Assembly (NCBI GenBank): GCA_024689165.1
Contig: JAILDS010000135.1
Coordinates: 1-8,786, forward strand
Direction: 5' to 3'
DNA from: Clostridia bacterium
GTDB taxonomy: Bacteria > Bacillota > Clostridia > Oscillospirales > Acutalibacteraceae
DNA length: 8,786 nt
The notes beneath the pieces were generated by a model. It made no database searches, was not told where the DNA came from, and saw only the letters and a list, made by a program, of their open reading frames with translations. Of the stretch, positions 4,940-8,786 are shown one piece after another. Both the position numbers and the translations under genes were made by a program. Within the stretch, counting starts at the first letter, position 1. Every line of letters begins with the position of its first letter.

Positions 4940-6931
4940 TTACATTACGTCCGTCAGGTCTATGTATTTCGAGCCGTTGACGGCGATATAGTCCTTCCTG
5001 CCCTGCAGGTCGTCGCCGAGCAGCAGCTCGAACATCCTTGCCATCTCTTCGGAATCCGGGTCGGGGTTGACCTTGATGAGCCGCCTCGTCGCGGGGTTCA
5101 TCGTGGTCATCCACATCATGTCCGCATCGTTCTCGCCGAGGCCCTTCGATCGCTGGACGGTACGTTTTTTGTCGCCTATCTGGCTGAGCGCGTCCGCCTT
5201 TTCCTGCTCGTTGTAGGCGAACCAGACGCCGTCCTTCGAGGTTATCTCGTACAGCGGAGACTCGGCTATGAACACCCTGCCCTCGTAGATGAGCCCGGGC
5301 ATGAGCGCGTAGATCATCGCCAGCACGAGGGTCCTTATCTGGTAGCCGTCGACGTCGGCGTCGGTGCAGATTATCACCCTGCGCCAGCGCAGGTTGTCCA
5401 GAGAGAATTCCTGGATGCCCTTGGCGCCCTTCGTCCTGCCGCGCAGCTCTATGCCGCAGCCCAGCACCCGGACGAGGTCCATTATGACGTCCGAGGCGAG
5501 GATCCGGTGGAAATCCGCCTTCAGACAGTTGAGTATCTTGCCCCTGATGGGCATTATCGCCTGGAAGGAGCCGTCGCGCGCCTGCTTGCACGCGCCGAGA
5601 GCCGAGTCGCCCTCGACGATGAAGATCTCGCGCTCCGAAACGTCCCTCGAACGGCAGTCCACGAATTTTTCGACCCGGTCGACCATGGAGCGCCCGGCGG
5701 CGAGGGTCTTTTTGGTCGCCTGACGGGTGGCCTCCGCCCTGACGCGGGAGCGCATGTTTATCAGCACGCGGTCGGCTATCTTCTGCGCGTCGAGCCGGTT
5801 CTCCATGAACCAGATCTCAAGCTGGGTCTTGAGGTAATCGGTCATGGCATCGCGGATGAATTTGTTGTTGATCGCCTTTTTCGTCTGGTTCTCGTAGCTC
5901 GTCATGGTCGAAAACGACGAGGAGACGAGAATAAGGCTGTCCTCAACGTCGGAAAAGCTTATCTTGCCCTCGCCCTTGGTGTATTTGTTCTCATTCTTGA
6001 GGTATTTGTCTATAGCGGAGACGAAGGCGGACTTCACCGCCGCGTCGGGCGAGCCGCCGTACTCGAGGGGCGAGGAGTTGTGGTAGTATTCCTTGAGCGT
6101 CTTCTTGTCGGAAAAGCACACCGCGAATCGCATCTTGAGCTTGTATTCCGGCCTGTCCTCTGCGTCGCGGCCGGTCCTTTCGGCGGAAAACGAGCGAACG
6201 GAGGTCAGGGCGTCTTCCCCTGCGAACTCGGTGACGTACTGGTCTATGCCTCCGGTATATAAAAACGTCTGGGTCTCGAACCTGCCGGAGGATATCTCGT
6301 TTTTGAATATGAAGGTGACGCCGTCGTTGACGACGGCCTGCCTTTTGAGCGACTCGGTGAAGTATTCCGCGGGGATGTCGATGTCGGTGAAGACCTCCGG
6401 GTCGGGCCTCCAGCGGATTGTCGTGCCCGTGTCCCTGCCGGAGTAGGGCTCCTTGACCATCTCCCCGTCGGGTCTGCCCTTTCTGAAGGACAGCTTATAG
6501 AGGAAACCGCCCGTTTTGATCTCCGCGGTCATGTATTCCGAGGCGTACTGCGTGCTGACGAGCCCCAGCCCGTTGAGGCCCAGGGCGTACTCGTAGGAGC
6601 CGCCGGAGTTGGAATCGTATTTTCCGCCGGCGTAAAGCTCGCAGAAGACGAGCTCCCAGTTGTACCTGTTCTCCTTCGCGTTCCAGTCCACGGGGATTCC
6701 GCGGCCCATGTCCCTGACCTCGAGAGACTTGTCGAGATAGCGGACGACCGTTATCTTCTTGCCGTAGCCCTCGCGGGCCTCGTCGATGGCGTTCGTTATT
6801 ATCTCGAACGCCGCGTGCTCGCAGCCCTCTATGGAGTCCGAACCGAAAATGACCGCGGGGCGCTTCCGGACCCTGTCCTCGCCCTTCAATAAAGTGATGC
6901 TTTCGTTGCCGTACTGCTGTTTTTTCGCCAT
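4940..6931 (-). CDS. Type IIA DNA topoisomerase B subunit (GyrB/ParE-like ATPase-Toprim protein)
   Basis: 663 residues, close to the usual GyrB/ParE length. The GHKL ATPase is at about 10-230: RKRP (22-25), Glu43 and Asn47 in EIITNAIDEA (the general-base Glu and Mg-site Asn of GyrB), GRGIP (76-80) and GLG (121-123). The transducer domain carries QTK at 349-351. The Toprim domain has EGDSA (440-444) and DADVDG (524-529), that is, the Glu and three Asp of the metal site. The C-terminal signature is KGLGEN (596-601). It supplies ATP-driven strand passage with an A subunit that is not adjacent. Details differ from housekeeping GyrB: Tyr530 follows DVDG where His or Ala-His is usual, and the KGLGE motif has Ser before it. 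This suggests a paralogue. The start is ATG 6931 with GGGGAAGG upstream; an in-frame extension to 7255 would cross the divergent gene and is rejected. Confidence 0.9.
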   Translation of the reverse strand: MAKKQQYGNESITLLKGEDRVRKRPAVIFGSDSIEGCEHAAFEIITNAIDEAREGYGKKITVVRYLDKSLEVRDMGRGIPVDWNAKENRYNWELVFCELYAGGKYDSNSGGSYEYALGLNGLGLVSTQYASEYMTAEIKTGGFLYKLSFRKGRPDGEMVKEPYSGRDTGTTIRWRPDPEVFTDIDIPAEYFTESLKRQAVVNDGVTFIFKNEISSGRFETQTFLYTGGIDQYVTEFAGEDALTSVRSFSAERTGRDAEDRPEYKLKMRFAVCFSDKKTLKEYYHNSSPLEYGGSPDAAVKSAFVSAIDKYLKNENKYTKGEGKISFSDVEDSLILVSSSFSTMTSYENQTKKAINNKFIRDAMTDYLKTQLEIWFMENRLDAQKIADRVLINMRSRVRAEATRQATKKTLAAGRSMVDRVEKFVDCRSRDVSEREIFIVEGDSALGACKQARDGSFQAIMPIRGKILNCLKADFHRILASDVIMDLVRVLGCGIELRGRTKGAKGIQEFSLDNLRWRRVIICTDADVDGYQIRTLVLAMIYALMPGLIYEGRVFIAESPLYEITSKDGVWFAYNEQEKADALSQIGDKKRTVQRSKGLGENDADMMWMTTMNPATRRLIKVNPDPDSEEMARMFELLLGDDLQGRKDYIAVNGSKYIDLTDVM

Positions 6932-6933
6932 GA

Positions 6934-6941
6934 CCTTCCCC
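6934..6941 (-). promoter_or_regulatory. Ribosome binding site fixing the topoisomerase start
   Basis: GGGGAAGG on the minus strand lies two bases before ATG 6931 (five from the GGGG core). It supports MAKKQQ as the true N-terminus; no comparable site supports any in-frame start further upstream. Confidence 0.65.
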
Positions 6942-6945
6942 TGCC

Positions 6946-6964
6946 GCCGGGACCGCCGCCCGGC
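6946..6964 (-). promoter_or_regulatory. GC hairpin in the topoisomerase 5' leader
   Basis: On the minus strand GCCGGG (6964-6959) pairs with CCCGGC (6951-6946) over a 7-nt loop, entirely within the predicted leader of about 45 nt and ending four bases before the Shine-Dalgarno. All six pairs are G-C. It could shape translation or transcript stability; it has no U-tract. Confidence 0.45.
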
Positions 6965-6982
6965 AATCGATATTCCGCAGAT

Positions 6983-7011
6983 ATAATACCACGTTTTTTC
7001 CGCTTTGTCCA
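6983..7011 (-). promoter_or_regulatory. Sigma-A-type promoter of the topoisomerase gene
   Basis: On the minus strand TGGACA (7011-7006), a 17-base spacer and TATTAT (6988-6983): 5 of 6 at each box. Initiation is predicted near 6976, giving a leader of about 45 nt before ATG 6931. Confidence 0.75.
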
Positions 7012-7040
7012 CACCCGGCCGCTGCAGACGCTTTTTCTGC

Positions 7041-7069
7041 TTGACAACGCCGCCGTAAAGAAGTATGAT
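7041..7069 (+). promoter_or_regulatory. Sigma-A-type promoter of the InlB-repeat protein gene
   Basis: TTGACA (7041-7046, perfect), a 17-base spacer and TATGAT (7064-7069, 5 of 6). Initiation is expected near 7075-7077, giving a leader of about 28 nt. Its -35 box lies 29 bp from the -35 box of the divergent topoisomerase promoter. An inverted pair GCAGA/TCTGC (7024-7028/7036-7040) sits directly before the -35 box. Confidence 0.85.
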
Positions 7070-7090
7070 ATTATACAGTCTGTAAATATC

Positions 7091-7097
7091 GGGAGGA
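7091..7097 (+). promoter_or_regulatory. Ribosome binding site of the InlB-repeat protein
   Basis: GGGAGGA stands six bases before ATG 7104, a strong Shine-Dalgarno that confirms this start. Confidence 0.8.
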
Positions 7098-7103
7098 ATC
7101 ATA

Positions 7104-8786
7104 ATGACGAATGGACGTACCCCGAACGCGTCGGTCATCCGCAGCGGAAGCAAAAAGCTGCTCGCGGTCCTGCTGAGCGTTCTGCTGACCGTCACTGCAA
7201 TGCCCGTATTCATGTTCGGGACTGCTCCGACGGCGTCGGCGTACTCGACTTTCACGAAGAATTATTCGACTGAGTACTATTATTCTTCGTCGCAGACATT
7301 CATCAGCGGCTTATGCGTCGGCTACGACTCCTCGAGCGCGAGCACCGTCAAAAGCCAGATGCAGAACGCCGGTTGGACGCCTGTGGCCAACTTCCTCGAC
7401 ATGATGCAGGACTGGTCCGGTACCAAGAACATCTACGTCGGCTACAAGACGACGAGCGACCCAACTCAGGCTCTGACCGGGATAGAGTTCTACGACTCGG
7501 ACGACGCCCATTCGAATTACAGCTACCACGGCAAGAACAAAAGCTGGGATGACAGCTCGAACAGGGGCTCGGAGACCATCAACGGAACCTCCTACACCGG
7601 CGTCAAGGACAAAAACACCGGCATAGTGTTCTTCCGCGTCGGCGGTTCGCCTCTGCTTTCGTACTCCGTGGACGGGATAGTCGATTTCCTTATGAAAATG
7701 GGCTCCGGCTACGGTTACGAGTTCCTCTGCGCCACCAAGAACCGCTCAGCCGGGTCGCCGATCATCTCTGTCAACTGCTTCTCAGGCACCAGCAGCGGCT
7801 GGACCATGGCGACCTGCCTTGCCCGGGGCTGCTCCGCGCACAGTTCGGCGCACGGCCACTCCACCCGCTACGTCGGCTTCAAGCGCCTGACCACGACGGT
7901 CGACTCCGATACCCTGCGCTCAAATTATTCCAGCGCGCTGACTGCCTACAACAACCGCAGCACTCATCATACGACGGCCTCCGTGTCGGCGCTTGACTCA
8001 GCCCTCAGCACGGCGTCGAGCATCCTCACCGACCTCAACGACGGCTTTACGACCTACACTCAGGCTCAGATAAACTCCGCCGCCACCGCGCTTGCTACTG
8101 CGAAGAACGGGCTGACCTATAATACCTACACCGTTACGCTCAACAATCAGTCCGCGACCTCGGCGGGTTTCACCGCGATATACCAGAAATACAATACCGG
8201 CTGGTACTCCGATTCCGCCGCGACTAACTCAATCAGCTCGATAACCAGGCCCGCAAAGACCGGCTACACCTTCGGCGGTTACTATACGTCTACCGGAGGA
8301 GGCGGCAATCAGTATATCACGGCTGCGGGAGCGATCTCTGCCGGGAATACGGTCGTGACCGGGAACACTACCTGGTACGCCAAGTGGACTGCGAACAGCT
8401 ACACGATCAAATTCAACGGGAACGGTTCTACGTCGGGCTCGATGAGCGACCTCGCCATGACCTATGGCGTGGCGAAGAACCTGACCGCCAACGCCTTCGC
8501 AAAGACGGGCTACACCTTCCTCGGCTGGTCGACGTCGAACACGGCGACATCCGCGACGTACAGCAACAGCCAGTCGGTCAGCAACCTGACCTCGGCCGCG
8601 AACGGCACCGTAACCCTCTACGCCGTCTGGGCGACGAACGCCTACACCGTAAGCTTCAACGGCAACGGAGCGACGAGCGGCGAGATGGCCGATCAGTCGT
8701 TCACCTACGACGTGGCGCAGAATCTTTCCGCCAACGCCTACGCGAAGACGGGTTACACCTTCCTCGGCTGGTCGACGTCGAACACG
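7104..8786 (+). CDS. Exported InlB-repeat surface protein, N-terminal 561 residues (3' end outside window)
   Basis: The frame is open from ATG 7104 to the window end. Residues 1-46 are a signal peptide: basic start, KKLLAVLLSVLLTV core (17-30), likely cleavage after TASA46. Residues 60-262 form a domain I do not name; it contains IYVGYKTTSDPTQALTGI (110-127), a similar FLCATKNRSAGSPIISV stretch (207-223), and a Cys/His cluster (C238, C243, H246, H250, H252). Residues 266-338 resemble a FIVAR helical domain (YTQAQINSAATALATAKNGL, 318-337). From 341 on come Listeria-Bacteroides/InlB-type beta repeats: one divergent unit (341-428, KTGYTFGGYY), then units with an 81-residue period from 429 (KTGYTFLGW, TLYAVW). 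Such proteins are secreted or wall-bound adhesins or matrix proteins. Neither a sorting signal nor a catalytic motif is in view. The gene is read divergently from the topoisomerase under its own promoter. Confidence 0.85.
   Translation, partial: MTNGRTPNASVIRSGSKKLLAVLLSVLLTVTAMPVFMFGTAPTASAYSTFTKNYSTEYYYSSSQTFISGLCVGYDSSSASTVKSQMQNAGWTPVANFLDMMQDWSGTKNIYVGYKTTSDPTQALTGIEFYDSDDAHSNYSYHGKNKSWDDSSNRGSETINGTSYTGVKDKNTGIVFFRVGGSPLLSYSVDGIVDFLMKMGSGYGYEFLCATKNRSAGSPIISVNCFSGTSSGWTMATCLARGCSAHSSAHGHSTRYVGFKRLTTTVDSDTLRSNYSSALTAYNNRSTHHTTASVSALDSALSTASSILTDLNDGFTTYTQAQINSAATALATAKNGLTYNTYTVTLNNQSATSAGFTAIYQKYNTGWYSDSAATNSISSITRPAKTGYTFGGYYTSTGGGGNQYITAAGAISAGNTVVTGNTTWYAKWTANSYTIKFNGNGSTSGSMSDLAMTYGVAKNLTANAFAKTGYTFLGWSTSNTATSATYSNSQSVSNLTSAANGTVTLYAVWATNAYTVSFNGNGATSGEMADQSFTYDVAQNLSANAYAKTGYTFLGWSTSNT
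8388..8786 (+). repeat. Intragenic tandem repeat, 243-bp (81-codon) period
   Basis: Unit 1 spans 8388-8630; unit 2 starts at 8631 and is cut by the window end after 156 bp. A 33-bp stretch is identical in both (8511-8543 and 8754-8786, exactly 243 bp apart), whereas the flanks differ at many codons. The second unit keeps the same order of FNGNG, TSG, M and KTGYTFLGW motifs. Confidence 0.9.

Noticed and set aside
5507..6262. 251-codon plus-strand frame opposite the topoisomerase
   Set aside because: Antisense shadow of a well-conserved gene, with no RBS, promoter or family similarity.
6932..7255. In-frame 108-codon N-terminal extension of the topoisomerase
   Set aside because: It would cover both divergent promoters and the signal peptide of the gene at 7104. 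It has no family similarity, whereas ATG 6931 has an SD and matches the usual GyrB/ParE N-terminus.
7313..7552. Short frames at 7311-7552 on both strands
   Set aside because: They lie inside the continuous 561-codon frame of the exported InlB-repeat protein and are out of frame or antisense to it.

Overview
The window looks like a piece of a GC-rich Clostridia chromosome (gut or rumen Oscillospiraceae/Ruminococcaceae type). The reasons are: protein families typical of that group (an InlB-repeat surface protein with a FIVAR-like domain, a GPH sugar symporter beside a GH43-like propeller, a GyrB/ParE paralogue), consensus sigma-A promoters, strong Shine-Dalgarno sites, and intergenic palindromic repeats of a kind I associate with these genomes. 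The placement is by recognition only; no search was run.

Layout. Positions 1-149 (+) hold the C-terminal end of an M28-type zinc peptidase, closed by a good intrinsic terminator (168-200). From about 201 to 753 there is no believable gene. That stretch is a mosaic of repeats: two blocks of degenerate heptamers in opposite orientation (201-305 and 322-384), several perfect short hairpins (428-571), an inverted copy of the first heptamer (594-615), and a MITE-like multi-hairpin element (619-721) bracketed by a further 12-bp inverted repeat (575-586/729-740).

Positions 754-6931 hold four minus-strand genes, read from right to left: a type IIA topoisomerase B subunit (4940-6931), a secreted or membrane-anchored GH43-like beta-propeller with a BIG2-like domain (3504-4877), a GPH/MelB-type sugar:cation symporter (1946-3466) and an SLC13/ArsB-type anion permease (754-1902). 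The last three are spaced 37 and 43 bp apart and probably form a unit for breaking down and importing a glycan-derived substrate. A terminator-like hairpin and a candidate promoter lie between the topoisomerase and this unit, so the topoisomerase is probably expressed largely on its own. No A subunit is adjacent to it.

Positions 6932-7103 are a divergent control region with two back-to-back sigma-A-type promoters, each with a 17-bp spacer. The rightward one drives a large exported protein starting at 7104 and running off the window end. It has a signal peptide, an unrecognised N-terminal domain with possible beta-prism-like internal repeats, a FIVAR-like helical segment and InlB/Listeria-Bacteroides-type repeats with an 81-residue period. 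I see no CRISPR, tRNA, rRNA, phage or transposase gene. The least explained parts are the nested repeat region at 201-745, the N-terminal domain of the surface protein, and the terminator/promoter overlap at 4882-4923.
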